Source: Cherax quadricarinatus
Taxonomy: Eukaryota > Arthropoda > Malacostraca > Decapoda > Parastacidae
DNA: 64,000 nucleotides
NCBI RefSeq assembly: GCF_038502225.1
Contig: NC_091312.1
Span: 36,150,832-36,214,831, forward strand
Direction of reading: 5' to 3'
The notes under the pieces were generated by a model that was not told the origin of the DNA, did not search any database, and saw nothing but the letters and a program-made list of their open reading frames with translations. Positions 1 through 9,624 of this stretch are shown here, piece after piece. The position numbers were made by a program, and so were the translations under genes. How positions within the stretch are numbered: position 1 is the stretch's first letter; each line of letters opens with the position of its first letter.

Positions 1-695
1 GGTCAGAATTTAGCAATTTTGCCAATTTCACACAAATTTCAAAAGATGCCAATTTCCGAATAGGGTCCAGAATAAACAAGAAAGACATTCCTGGCACTAA
101 AATAACAAGTTCTCTGTTCGTTAGTCACATCCCCAGGCCCCTATTATATTTCTTTGGCTTTCCACTTTGAATTTTTATTCTTACAAAAAAAATAAGATTT
201 ACTGTTATGCAGACTATTGCATTAGTGTAGAAATGGTATAAATAATATCAGCGCACTTGTGAAAGAATATTAGACTCACCAGTTGATGTGTATTGGACGC
301 TTGGCATGATTTGTTTACTTTTGAACTTTGGTAAAAATCGAACATTTCTGCTACTTTGAGCTCAATTTCAAGGTACTTTTCATTGTAAAACCAGTCAAAA
401 TCATCTCAATTTCTGTAATATGTCTTCCATTCTATAAAATGAGACCAAGAAAACTAGAATACAACAATAAATACCATACGAAAATACAGTGCAAAGTCGC
501 TGTTTTAATCCAAAAACACGGTCAAAGTTTTTTCTCTCTCATTACGCACTGTGTGCTGCAGGATTTTTTTGATACTGCGCACACTGACCACATAGACCCC
601 ATTCTTACATATGTAAGCGCTAGAATTTAGGCGTACTAGTACGTCAAAAACCCTGGGTCGTAAGACGTACTAGTACGTCCGAAACCCCCAAAGGG
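1..695. mobile_element. piggyBac-type non-autonomous element, right-hand part (family PB-C)
   Basis: The left end lies outside the window. The right end is followed by TTAA (696-699), the piggyBac target. Two palindromic blocks (around 631-645 and 663-678, core CGTACTAGTACG) sit just inside the terminus, the same layout as the other TTAA elements here. Large parts of the interior, for example the stretches reading 'attcctggcactaaaataac' and 'tttctgctactttgagctca', recur in the element at 42836-44376, so this is a repeat family. No transposase reading frame is visible. It appears to have inserted into a Tigger 3' end that resumes at 700. Confidence 0.6.
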
Positions 696-699
696 TTAA

Positions 700-1040
700 A
701 AAACCAAGAAGGGAGGTAACCCCAGAAAAGGACTTGTTACCTGAAGTCTTTATGGAAGGGGATTCCCCTTCCAAACAATAGGAAACTTGAATCTCCCCTG
801 CTGCTGGCACATCACTCATCAACAACTCCACAGTAAAGGTAAGTGGCATTTAATTATTGTTTATTTTGCATGTACCATTTGTTGCTGTGTAGGGAAATGT
901 ATATTTCATTGTAAAAAAAAAAATATACTTTTGGGTGTCTGGAATGGATTAATTGGATTTCCATTATTTCTTATGGGGAAAATTAATTCAGTTAAAGGCT
1001 AGCTCTTTACAGTGTTTTGCCTTATGGCGTTCCGCTAGTA
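700..1040 (+). pseudogene. Tigger/pogo transposase, last codons and 3' end
   Basis: The sequence up to the stop at 778-780 reads as the conserved C-terminal tail found in every Tigger here (REVTPEKDLLP followed by MEGDSPSKQ). After it come the usual Tigger 3' flank, a short AT-rich stretch and the subterminal 'ttatggggaaaattaattca'. The rest of the element is absent because the TTAA element at 1-695 interrupts it and the far terminus has decayed. It is a dead fragment. Confidence 0.65.
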
Positions 1041-1214
1041 TGGTGATTTCAAATTATGACCAAAACTCGCTATACGGCAACCTGTCTTTCTAATACAGCA
1101 CGCGCCACCCGGTTTGTTTACATTCTCCGTAAGCACATCTCTCTATTATGTCTGGAAACTTTCCAAAATTTCAAGTGTTTCAAAGTTATTACATATTTTA
1201 TATATTCTTCTTTC

Positions 1215-1670
1215 TTTCAACACACCGGCCGTATCCCACCGAGGCAGGGTGGCCCAAAAGGAAAAACAAAAGTTTCTCGTTTTACATTTAGTAATATATA
1301 CAGGAGAAGGGGTTACTAGCCCCTTGCTCCCGGCATTTCAGTCGCCTCTTACAACATGCATGGCTTACGGAGGAAGAATTCTGTTCCACTTCCCCATGGA
1401 GGTAAGAGGAAATAAACAAGAACAAGAACTAGAAAGAAAATAGAAGAAAACCAGAGGGGTGTGTGTGTACATATGCTTGTACATGTATGTGTAGTGCGAC
1501 CTAAGTGCAAGTAGAAGTAGCAAGATGTACCTGAAATCTTGCATGTTTATGAGACAGACAAAAGACACCAGCAATCCTACCATCATGTAAAACAATTACA
1601 GGCTTTCGTTGTACACTCACTTGGCAGGACGGTAGTACCTCCTTGGGCGGTTGCTGTTTACCAATCTACT
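1215..1670 (-). repeat. LINE 3'-end relic carrying the shared terminal box
   Basis: At about 1220-1262 lies a version of a terminal box, CACCGGCCGT then CCCACCGAGGCAGGGTGG, that recurs at 15537, 16499, 21142 and, reversed, at 38130. At the other sites it abuts a poly(T) run or a LINE 3' region, so it is read as the 3' terminus of minus-strand LINE insertions. The body here differs from the 15.5 and 21.1 kb copies, suggesting another subfamily with the same tail. I recognise it as a common decapod repeat from memory only. No reading frame is supported. Confidence 0.45.
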
Positions 1671-2040
1671 ACCTAGGATATTTTATATATGTTCTGATGA
1701 TAATACTTGTGTAGCTGTACCTAAATATACTTACACACTGAACTGGTGTGTGTAGGTACACATTAAAATCACTGGGAATGTCCCTCGAGTCTTAACACAA
1801 TAGTAATACTAATAGTATGTAATAATAATCACTCTTGGGCACATTAAATGTCGTATTTTACATTAATATAGACATTTTCATTAATCCATCTATGATATTT
1901 TCTACAAAATTACATAAGAAACATGTTACAGAGTATATAAACATGCTATATTTATATGCTGGGCAGAGGGAAAACATTGTTTTCTCTGGTCCAGCACCAA
2001 AGTCAACGTGTATGAATCTGCGTTTGGCCTAGTCACTCCG
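1671..2040. other. No recognisable feature (AT-rich intergenic)
   Basis: This AT-rich stretch has short imperfect repeats around 1735-1765. The only open frame of note is 65 codons and resembles nothing I know. Confidence 0.4.
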
Positions 2041-2441
2041 CTTTTGTTTACAATTCTCGGCATGAATTATTCATTACTTCTCCCTTCGGTTATGATGGCA
2101 TCTAAAGGTAGTTCTTAGAAACGATTAAATTCAGTGATCAAGGTATGGCGATGGTAAAAATATAGCTCTGGACTGCAGTGTAGGTAGCTGGAAGGTGTAG
2201 CCCAGGCAGGCTACACCTACTGGCTGCCTGCAAATGAATACTACTCACCTCTCATCCAACATTAAGACTATACATATTTTAAGGTAAATAATGAGTGTAC
2301 TGTATGTGTATTTTATCTCTCTGGGCTGTTTTAAATATCGTATATTAAGTTTGGGAGGGGGAGCCAGGGCTACCTATACCTGACTTCCTACAAATAAGTG
2401 CTACTCACCTTTTGCCCTACATTAATAAGACTACAAATATT
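2041..2441. repeat. Tigger-family remnant with a tandemly repeated unit, left of the TTAA element
   Basis: Two units of about 170 bp (roughly 2170-2340 and 2345-2441) share 'actactcacct', a 'cattaa..agact' block and 'tattttaa'. The second unit is cut at TTAA by the element at 2446-8482 and resumes at 8487 ('tgtaagtaataaatatacta' matches 'ggtaaataatgagtgtactg' of unit 1). Its right terminus at 8682 (ggggccctactg then TA) looks like a Tigger-type end. The first unit thus preserves the empty insertion site. Confidence 0.5.
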
Positions 2442-2723
2442 TTAACCCGTTAACTGTCCAAACGTAGATCTGTGTTCTTACTGCTAGCGCTCCAAATGTA
2501 GATCTAAGTTTTATTTTTCCTGCCTCCAAATTTGGGATGATTGGCTTGAAATGCCTGGTCAGTATAGAATGGGTCTTAACACTTGGTGTGTGCAGTTTTA
2601 AAAAAATCTGGGACCACTTAGTACCTTGTGGGAGCACCAGTTCAATTGAGCACCAGCTAGAGCAAATAGCATGGCAAAGGGATTCACTGATGTTATGTTG
2701 TATTAACACTCCCTTTTTAAGAG

Positions 2724-2783
2724 GAAAGTGATGATGACCCTGAGTTTAGTGGCTCTGAGATGGATGTGGCCACAAGTGGTTGA
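2724..2783 (+). pseudogene. Possible piggyBac transposase N-terminal acidic remnant
   Basis: A 19-codon stretch reads ESDDDPEFSGSEMDVATSG and then stops. Acidic Ser/Asp/Glu-rich leaders of this kind typically precede the catalytic domain of piggyBac transposases, and it lies at the expected distance inside the left end of a TTAA element. No catalytic sequence follows. The stretch is too short for a firm assignment. Confidence 0.35.
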
Positions 2784-2801
2784 GGAAATAAAAAAAGCTT
2801 G

Positions 2802-3155
2802 ATAACCCATGTGCAACATTTGTGCAACATCCTTTCAATTTTGATACCACTGGTAGTGTTATTCTGCCAGAATGTCCTATAACCTATGGCCTAAGTAGAG
2901 AGAAACAATTCTTGAACATGTGTAATATGTGTTTGGCAGGCTGGGTGGCTGGTTGGCCAGGTGGCTGGCTGATTGACTTTGGCTGTCTCTATCTCCGTCT
3001 GTGTGTATTTATCTCTGCCTGTCTCTCAGAATCCTTGATAATAACCCATGCACAACATCCTTTCAGTTTTGATACCACTGGTAGTGTTATTCTACCAGAA
3101 TGTCCTATAACCTATGCCCTAAGTAAAGAGAAATATTTCTGGAACAAGTGTAATA
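2802..3155. repeat. About 240-bp direct duplication within the PB-B element
   Basis: The block with 'gataccactggtagtgttat' occurs at about 2838 and again at about 3071, with flanking 'ataacccatg' and 'agaatgtcctataacctatg' also duplicated. The second unit is broken at TA by Tigger T1, while the first unit runs uninterrupted through the same point ('gtgtaatatgtgtttggcag', about 2920-2940). The first copy is therefore the empty site for T1. Confidence 0.65.
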
Positions 3156-3436
3156 CAGTGGACCCTTAATCAGCGATGGCATCGATTAACGATAAATCTG
3201 ACTAGCGATACATTTAAACGCAAAAATTTTGCCTCAACTAGCGCTTAAAAACCTGACCAGTGCTATTCGTTCCGTACCATACGCGTCCACTTTGGCCTGA
3301 GCGCGCCTCACTTGTCCCTTGGGTGTCAGTGTTTACAAGCCAGCCAGCCACTGCAGTCGCTTCCAAACATACAACAACTGGAACATTTCATATTATCACA
3401 GCCTTTGTAGTGATTGCACCTGCAAAATAAGTCACC

Positions 3437-3766
3437 ATGGGCCCCAAGAAAGCTTCTAGTGCCAACCCTACAGCAAAAAGGGTGAGAATTACTATGGAGA
3501 TGAAGAAAGAGATCATTGCTAAGTATGAAAGTGGAGTGCATGTCTCTGAGCTGGTCAGGTTGTATAATAAACCCCAATCAACCATCGCTACTATTGTGGG
3601 TAAGAAAACGGCAATCAAGGAAGCTGTTCTTGCCAAAGGTGCAGCTGCTGCTGCACCACAGTCAGCTGTTGTTGTTGCTGCACCACCATCAGCTGTATTA
3701 CTCGAAGATGTGGAGAGAGTGTTGTTGGTGTGGCTTAACATGAAACAATTACCGAGAAACGATTAA
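3437..3766 (+). pseudogene. Tigger transposase N-terminal DNA-binding part
   Basis: The 109-residue frame starts MGPKKASSANPTAKRVR, the standard start of this Tigger family. Residues about 15-60 form a CENP-B/psq-type helix-turn-helix (EIIAKYESGVHVSELVRLYN), used by these transposases to bind the element ends. An Ala-rich segment follows at residues about 70-90. The frame stops where the missing middle should begin, so no Asp catalytic residues are present. If transcribed it could only make a DNA-binding fragment. Frame and start match the N-termini of the Tiggers at 40994 and 60450 on the other strand. Confidence 0.7.
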
Positions 3767-3769
3767 CCC

Positions 3770-3930
3770 CGGAGGGTTAGCCACCCAGGATAACCCAAGA
3801 AAGTCAGTGCATCATCGAGGACTGTAACTTATTTCCATTGGGGGTCCTTAATCTTGCCCCCCAGGATGCGACCCACAACAGTTGACTAACACCCAGGTGA
3901 ACAGGAAAAAATTCCTGGAACTAGTGCTCA
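3770..3930 (-). repeat. SINE-like fragment at the internal-deletion junction of T1
   Basis: The sequence from 'ccccggagggttagccaccc' through 'gatgcgacccac' to 'gactaacacccaggtga' matches, reversed, the body of the tRNA-derived SINEs at 52495-52692 and 60795-61040 (GGGTGTTAGTC, GTGGGTCGCATCC). The tRNA head is missing. It sits exactly where the Tigger coding sequence is deleted, so it may be filler captured during repair. Confidence 0.5.
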
Positions 3931-4069
3931 TATTGGTGAGGTTAGTGGGGAGGATGTGGAAAAGTTGGTGGAGGAGGACAATGAAGAACAAACCACTAAT
4001 GAGCTGCTAGATCATCTTCAACAGTAAGAGGCCACACCTGAGGAAACTGCTTCGGAGGGGAGAGAGAAA

Positions 4070-4384
4070 TTGAAGAAGTTGCCTACTTCAAAGATTAAGG
4101 AAATGTGTGCAATGTGGCTTAAAGTGCAAACCTTTTTTGATGAAAATCACCCTCACACAGCTATTGCAAGCCGTGCTGGTGACTATTACACTGACAATGT
4201 TGTGAAACACTTTAGGATAAAGGAACAAGAGGTACAGGCCTCTATGGACAGATATGTTGTGCGACAGAAGTCCAGTGACTCTGAAGCTGGTCCTAGTGGC
4301 ATTAAAAGAACAAGGGAAGTAACCCCAGAAAAAGACTTGCTGCCTCAAGTGCTAATGGAAGGGGATTCCCCTTCTAAACACTAA
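4070..4384 (+). pseudogene. Tigger transposase C-terminal tail
   Basis: This 104-residue frame carries the C-terminal tail common to the Tiggers here: LPTSKIKEMCAMW, then ENHPHTAIASRAGDYY, and the end TPEKDLLPQVLMEGDSPSK. Recognisable coding (SGEDVEKLVEEDNEE) extends upstream to about 3935 but is cut by a stop near 4025. The tail lies downstream of the catalytic domain and has no known enzymatic role. It is a dead remnant of T1. Confidence 0.65.
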
Positions 4385-4664
4385 CAAGATCAACGGTCTC
4401 CCCTCCTCCCATCCCATCAATCATCACCAGATCTTCAATAAAGGTAAGTGTCATGTAACTATGCATGTCTTCTTCAGTTTGTGTGTATTAAAATTAACAT
4501 TTCATGTGGTAAAAATTTTTTTTTTCAATACTTTGGGGTGTCTTGCACGGATTAATTTAATTTCCATTATTTCTTATGGGGAAAATTAACTTGACTAACG
4601 ATTATTTTGATTAACGATGAGCTCTCAGGAACGGATTAATATCGCTGGTTGAGGGTCCACTGTA

Positions 4665-5545
4665 TGTGTTTTGCAGGCTGGCCAGGTGGCTGGCTGATTG
4701 ACTTTGGCTGTCTGTATCTATCTCTGCCTATCTCTATCTCACAGGTAAACGTATAGTTACCATACATAGTGTAAATTACCTAGGATAACTTAAAAAATCC
4801 AGACAGAGTGCTATATAGTACTTGTAGATATAAAGCATAATAAGCATGACTGGCAAGTAATACGCATTTTTCACTCGTTCAGGAATCAGACGTGACTCTG
4901 CATCGTGTGTAATACCTGTTAGTTCATGAGTGGCTCTTTGAGACAGAGACAAGCGGACAGAGAAACAGGAAGACACACACACAGGCAGACAGATAAGCAG
5001 AGACAGCTAGACAGACAGATAGACATGTGTATATGTAACAGTGAAAACAAACAAAGCCAAGGCAGTGCACGATCAGCAAATATCTCTGCTGCATTGTCAG
5101 CAATGGAGTGACACTCATCGTACACCATGATTCAAGGAGTTTCATATATACTCCAGCATGTCTAAAACATTACTGGGACCTATAAATACTTTCTATATAT
5201 TTATAGACAATAATAGGTGACCAAGGCAGGTGAAAATGTTCATCTGTCAGTGTGTTTGTGACTATTTGAGTACTATTTTAGTACCTAATATTAGTGTCAG
5301 AACAAACATTGGCTATGAAATCACAAGAACTACTACAAATTATAATTATCAAACATAAAAATTTTATAAATTAAAAATAAAATGAGAAAAAAAGGTATGT
5401 TGGCAACACTTCTGCAAGTGGCAGGACTCCATGTTGCCATCAGGTGAGCATCCAGCGCCAACTTCGCGGTCTTTTATCTCGGTAAGTACTGGCCCTGAAT
5501 TTTTTTTTTTTGGTCTTATTACACACAGAAAATTGCCCTCTTCAA
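4665..5545. repeat. Body of the PB-B element with GACA-rich microsatellite
   Basis: This stretch runs from 'tgtgttttgcaggctggcca' through the block 'gtgtaaattacctaggataa' and an imperfect (GACA)n purine tract (about 4940-5025). It recurs reversed in the sister element (about 41280-42200), and a similar block occurs at about 6600-6810 inside the nested piggyBac element. No reading frame is convincing. Confidence 0.5.
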
Positions 5546-5968
5546 TTAACCCTTTGACTGTTTCAGGCCCCTCTCTGAAACTGTCATTCTATGTCGCCAA
5601 ATATTCAAAAAAAAAAAAAATTATTTTTTCTTATGAAAATGTTAAGATTATTTTTCTGAGTGTTTTAGTCCAAAAAAAAAATTTTTGCCATCGGTACTTA
5701 CCGAGATATAGAGCCGTGAAGTTTGCAGAAAATGAGCCGCGTATGGCAACAGCGGCGACTGCCGCTCACCCGGTAAACTTTAGTTTACTTGTAATTGAAG
5801 GTTTTTTGTTTTTTTCACTATTTTATTTTTTCACATAACTTATGTGGCCTATGAGACCAAAGTAAGGTGCAATGTATATATATACACTCGTTGTATACAA
5901 CACAATAAGCACACAAACATAATTATCAATATATTGTTTACAAAACTTGTTTACAAAAACAAACAAAC

Positions 5969-6408
5969 ATCATCATCATCATCATCATCATCTTCATCAT
6001 CTTCTTCATCTTCTTCATCATCATCTTCATCATCTTCTTCTTCCTCTTCTTCTTCCTCTTCTTCTTCCTCTTCTTCTTCCTCTTCTTCCTCTTCTTCTTC
6101 CTCTTCTTCTTCCTCCTCTTCTTCCTCCTCTTCTTCCTCCTCTTCTTCCTCCTCTTCTTCCTCCTCTTCTTCCTCCTCTTCTTCCTCTTCTTCTTCCTCT
6201 TCTTCTTCGTCCTCTTCTTCCTCTTCTTCCTCTTCTTCTTCCTCTTCTTCCTCTTCTTCTTCCTCTTCTTCTTCCTCTTCTTCCTCTTCCTCTTCCTCTT
6301 CCTCTTCCTCCTCTTCTTCCTCCTCCTCTTCTTCCTCCTCTTCTTCCTCCTCTTCTTCCTCCTCCTCTTCCTCCTCTTCTTCCTCCTCTTCTTCCTCTTC
6401 TTCCTCCT
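5969..6408. repeat. 440-bp TCT/TCC/TCA triplet tract
   Basis: The tract is almost uninterrupted pyrimidine on the + strand, beginning (CAT)n and becoming TCT/TCC mixtures. On the minus strand it would encode long Asp then Glu runs, which fits expansion of the acidic leader of the piggyBac transposase. The + strand poly-Ser frame across it is a by-product. Confidence 0.85.
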
Positions 6409-6978
6409 TGTCTTGTGTGGGAGTGTGTGGCTTATAATTGTTTGAGTCAGAAGTCAGCAGCTGTCAAAGTGACATATTGTCTCATTAGTCACTACCCCTA
6501 CGGCCTGTCAAAACAATGGGGTCGGATGCTGCTTCCCCTCCTCCATTCTATCTAATTATCTTTCTCCCTCATTCTATATCTTTCAATCTGTCTCTCTTTC
6601 TATCTGTCTGCCTATCTCTGTCTCACAGGTACACATAAATACAAGTATACATAGTGTAAATTACCTAGGATAACCCAAGAAATCCAGACAAAGTGCTATA
6701 CTCTGCTTGAAGATGTGAGTAAACGTGATGACACAGTCTTGTGGCTCTCTCTGAGACAGAGAGCTAGATGGACAGACAGGGAGCTTGACAGACAGACAAA
6801 TAGACAGACAGACAAATGTTTGTGTACCAGCAAAAACAAAGGGAGGGCGATGGTCATGTAATATTACCCTCCTTTACGCTCATCAAAGTCAGCTCTTATC
6901 AGATGTTATCTCCCCTTATCTTGTCACTGTCATGGGGTGGACTTTTTTTTTTCTTGCTTCAAGGGAACAATATTATTA

Positions 6979-7080
6979 CATCTTCTTCTTCCTCCTCCTC
7001 CTCCTCTTCTCCTCCTCCTCCTCTTCTCCTCCTCCTCCTCCTTCCCTCCTCCTCCTCCTCCTCCTCCTCCTCCTCCTCCA
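6979..7080. repeat. Second TCC/TCT triplet tract
   Basis: A run of TCC with some TCT triplets lies within the same piggyBac element. On the minus strand it would read as a Glu-rich stretch near the transposase N-terminus, equivalent to the acidic region at about 48180-48230 of the fuller element. Confidence 0.75.
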
Positions 7081-7464
7081 TTGCTTTTGGTCTCAAACTC
7101 CTCCAAATCATGAAATTGATCTTCACTGACACTTCCATCTGTGTTAGAGCATCACTTGGGAAGAGAAGAGTCCCAGATTTGCTGGGGAATCACATATTTC
7201 TTACCGCTAGACATGCTGAAAAAGGACAACTGAAATGGCATTCCCACAATGCACCACTGGCTCCCCGATTTTTTTTATATGGTGCACACTGACCATGGAG
7301 ACCCATTCTCTCACATGTGGGCCTACCAGCTTTCTCCTGCTTGATTTGAAGCTGCTAGAATTTATGCGTATAAATACGTCAGAAACATTGGCTCGTAAGA
7401 CGTATTTATACGTCGGAAACAGTCAAAGGGTTAAAAAAAAAAGATATTTTTTTTTTTCAAAATA

Positions 7465-8429
7465 CAGTGGACCCCCGCATAACGATGGCATCACATAGCG
7501 ATTATTTCGCATACCGCTTACTTTAATTGCAAAAATTTTGCCTCACATACCGCTTAAAAACCCGCTTACCGATTTTCTTCCGAAACGCGCTCACATGTTC
7601 CGCCGGTGGCATTGTTTACCAGCCAGCCTCCGCGGTAACATCCAAGCATACAATCGGAATATTTCGTATTATTACAGTGTTTTCGGTGCTGTTTCTGGAA
7701 AATAAGTGACCATGGGCCCCAAGAAAGCTTCTAGTGCCAACCCTGTGGTAAAAAGGGTGAGAATTAGTATGGAAATTAAGAAAGATTTTGAAGGGTTTGG
7801 GGCTAACCCTGAGAAGCCTATGCCAGTTGTGGAATCCATTGTGCCTACTTCAAAAATTAAGGAAATGTGTGCACAGTGGGTTGAACTGCAAACCTTTATG
7901 GATGAAAATCACCCTGACACAGCTGTTGCAAGCCGTGCTGGTGACTATTTCAATGACAATGTTGTGGCCCATTTTAGACAAATCGTAAAGGAACGGGAGG
8001 TACAGAGCTCTATGGACAGATTTGTTGTGCGACAGAGGTCCAGTGACTCTCAAGCTGGTCCTAGTGGCATTAAAAGAAGAAGGGAAGTAACCCCGGAAAA
8101 GGACTTGCTACCTCAAGTCCTAATGGAAGGGGATTCCCCTTCTAAACAGTAAGAAGATAATGCTCTCCCCTCCTCCCATCCCATCAATCATCACCAGATC
8201 TTCAATAAAAGTAAGTGTCATGTAAGTGTGCATGCCTTTTTCAGTTTGTGTGTATTAAAATTAACATTTCATGTGGTAAAAAAAATTTTTTTTCATACTT
8301 TTGGGTGTCTTGCACGGATTAATTTTATTTCCATTATTTCTTATGGGGAAAATTCATTCACATAACGATTATTTCGCATAACAATTACCCCTCTTGCACG
8401 GATTAAAATCGTTAACCGGGGGTCCACTG
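7465..8429 (+). mobile_element. Tigger element T2, deletion derivative
   Basis: Ends CAGTGGACCCCCGCATAACG and CCGGGGGTCCACTG are flanked by TA (7463-7464, 8430-8431). The interior is nearly identical to the inverted copy T3 at 35291-36217, and both lack the whole catalytic domain, so a single deletion derivative appears to have been amplified. The 5' 125 bp recur alone at 59313-59437. Confidence 0.85.
7706..8152 (+). pseudogene. Tigger deletion-fusion frame (N-terminus joined to C-tail)
   Basis: The 148-residue frame joins the first 24 or so residues of the transposase (MGPKKASSANP to EIKK) to its C-terminal region (DFEGFGANPEKPMP onward, ending LMEGDSPSKQ). The helix-turn-helix is cut in half and all catalytic Asp residues are gone. 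The true start is probably the ATG at 7712 (GPKK context); 7706 is an upstream in-frame ATG. The same junction occurs in T3, where the upstream part is frameshifted, so the open frame is probably incidental. I see no sign of recruitment to host function. Confidence 0.55.
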
Positions 8430-8486
8430 TATTCGGAGTGCTGGGCGAGAGAACGTAGATCTACATTTGGACAGTTAAGGGGTTAA

Positions 8487-8682
8487 TGTAAGTAATAAAT
8501 ATACTATGTATGTATTTTACTTTTTGTTGTGTTTTTTAACGCCTAGTTTTATTACTAACTTAATGTAAGTTAGTGTAAATTTGTTGTCTAGCATTTATAT
8601 GCATATATAAATGGAAAAAATGGCGTTCTGCTTTCCGGTGATAGCCTGGAATCTAACCTGCCATATAAGTGGGGCCCTACTG
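8487..8682. repeat. Right remainder of the Tigger-family remnant hosting PB-B
   Basis: This continues the second tandem unit interrupted at 2441. It contains 'ggaaaaaatggcgttctgct' and ends 'aagtggggccctactg' then TA at 8683, which looks like a Tigger-type terminus of a different family from T1-T5. From 8685 to 8873 there is only AT-rich sequence with nothing recognisable. Confidence 0.45.
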
Positions 8683-8886
8683 TACTGTTAAATGCTCAGT
8701 TTTTACTAAAATTTGTACTGCATTATGTAACTTTATAGTGTACAGTATATGCAGTGTGTACTACATTTATACACATATATTAAATATATTTCTATATTGT
8801 TAGTCATAGCTTAAGATGGCCTCAAATGCTATGCATAACAATAAGTTTTCCTTTGAAAGAAATATACATTGTTAACCTTCTAATGC

Positions 8887-8975
8887 CTCTTCAAGGGGGG
8901 CTCCTTGGCGTGGTGAAGAGGCTCTTGGTCTGAGGAATTAGACCTGTCAGTCTACTTCCTCAGACCGAACCTAAT
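8887..8975 (+). other. LINE 5' terminus with two predicted hairpins
   Basis: The first bases form CCTCTTCA...TGAAGAGG (8 bp, counting the shared first C). The next segment forms GGTCTGAGGAA...TTCCTCAGACC (11 bp, 8927-8967), with nested GACC/GGTC pairing available in copies 2 and 3. The pairing is seen in all three copies. It lies where I-type LINEs carry internal promoters and RNA 5' ends, so a structural or promoter role is plausible but inferred. Confidence 0.5.
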
Positions 8976-9624
8976 TATCCCCCAATCCCCCGTTCCCTAT
9001 CCCATCCTCCCCTTTTTCCTTTCCTCCTCCTCCTCTCCACCCCTCCCTTTTGCCCTTCCTTTTTGGCCTTTGTTTTTTTTTTTTTTTTTTTACCCACAGG
9101 CACGCTAGTTCCTAGGTAGGGGAAAGGGTACCGGGGTCCATCCCATTCCGTTGAGGTTCTTGGCGGTGGCGTAGTTTGCCGTGGAATCTGGATTGCCTGG
9201 GGATGTCCTGATTCCTCTCCGGTATCCCGGAGGGTGGCTTTGGGTGTCTCTCGGGCGACAGGTGTATCTCTGGAAGCCACCTTTCGGATTCCGGGGGTGG
9301 TGGCCGAAGGAGGTATGCTTTGTGGTGGATTTCCGGTCGCCCTCTCTTTTGTCCACCGAGGTAGCTCGGCAGATGTGAGGTTGCTATCCCGGATTGCCGG
9401 TTTACTGGCATGATGGTTAGGGTATGGCACAGGTTCCATGCTGCATCTGCGCTACTTGCTGTGCTGAGGTCCTCTTGGGCGCGGAGGGAGATTTCTGGCC
9501 CTTTCATTCCTCCTAGGAACTATCCCTCCCCGGTCCCCCCTTTTTTTATTCTTTTTTTTATTTTTATTTTCTTTTCTTCTTTCCTTTTTTTTCTTAAAAA
9601 CAAAAAGAAAGAAGTAACCTAACC

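Larger units (their letters stand above)
3156..4662 (+). mobile_element. Tigger (pogo/Tc1-mariner) element T1, internally deleted
   Basis: Inverted ends CAGTGGACCCTTAATC and GGTTGAGGGTCCACTG are flanked by TA at 3154-3155 and 4663-4664, as expected for pogo/Tigger elements. The interior holds the transposase N-terminus (3437-3766) and C-terminus (4070-4384). The catalytic core is missing and its place is partly taken by SINE-like sequence. It is a non-autonomous derivative inserted into the PB-B element. Confidence 0.8.
5550..7430 (-). mobile_element. piggyBac element, internally deleted (family PB-A)
   Basis: Ends CCCTTTGACTGTTTC and GAAACAGTCAAAGGG are perfect inverted repeats flanked by TTAA (5546-5549, 7431-7434). 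The same ends bound the 3.9-kb element at 44586-48484, which carries a broken transposase. The right-hand 300 bp here, including the start-codon region near 7215 on the minus strand, match that element. The middle is replaced by two expanded triplet tracts (5969-6408, 6979-7080). It is non-autonomous and inserted into PB-B. Confidence 0.8.
2446..8482. mobile_element. piggyBac-type composite element, 6 kb with nested insertions (family PB-B)
   Basis: The element is bounded by TTAA at 2442-2445 and 8483-8486 with inverted ends: left CCCGTTAACTGTCC then AAACGTAGATCT, right AGATCTACATTTGG then ACAGTTAAGGGG. The same ends and interior occur in reverse at 37330-42248. Nested inside are Tigger T1 (3156-4662), piggyBac element 5550-7430 and Tigger T2 (7465-8429). 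Removing them leaves roughly 1.7 kb of original element. A short acidic coding remnant (2724-2783) is the only sign of its own transposase. The precise TTAA empty site in the neighbouring tandem unit supports treating it as one transposition unit. Confidence 0.7.

Noticed and set aside
4776..5145. Cys/Ser-rich minus-strand frames.
   Set aside because: They read through the GACA-rich microsatellite and are repeated in the sister element without conservation of frame.
5844..6437. A 197-codon poly-Ser frame and an overlapping Leu/Pro frame.
   Set aside because: They are by-products of the TCT/TCC triplet tract. Every frame across it is open and repetitive, and the tract fits the acidic leader of a reverse-strand transposase.
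7706..8152. A domesticated Tigger-derived host gene.
   Set aside because: The inverted copy T3 has the same junction with a broken upstream frame, and both copies keep intact terminal repeats. They look like ordinary deletion derivatives.
8887..8975. An HDV-like ribozyme at the LINE 5' end.
   Set aside because: The G-run and nearby stems invited the comparison, but the P1-P3 double-pseudoknot order could not be laid out; only two simple hairpins fit.
9105..9507. Pro/Arg-rich minus-strand frames over the LINE 5'UTR (repeated at 21845 and 34449).
   Set aside because: They are antisense to the LINE 5'UTR, differ in length between copies, and lack recognisable domains.
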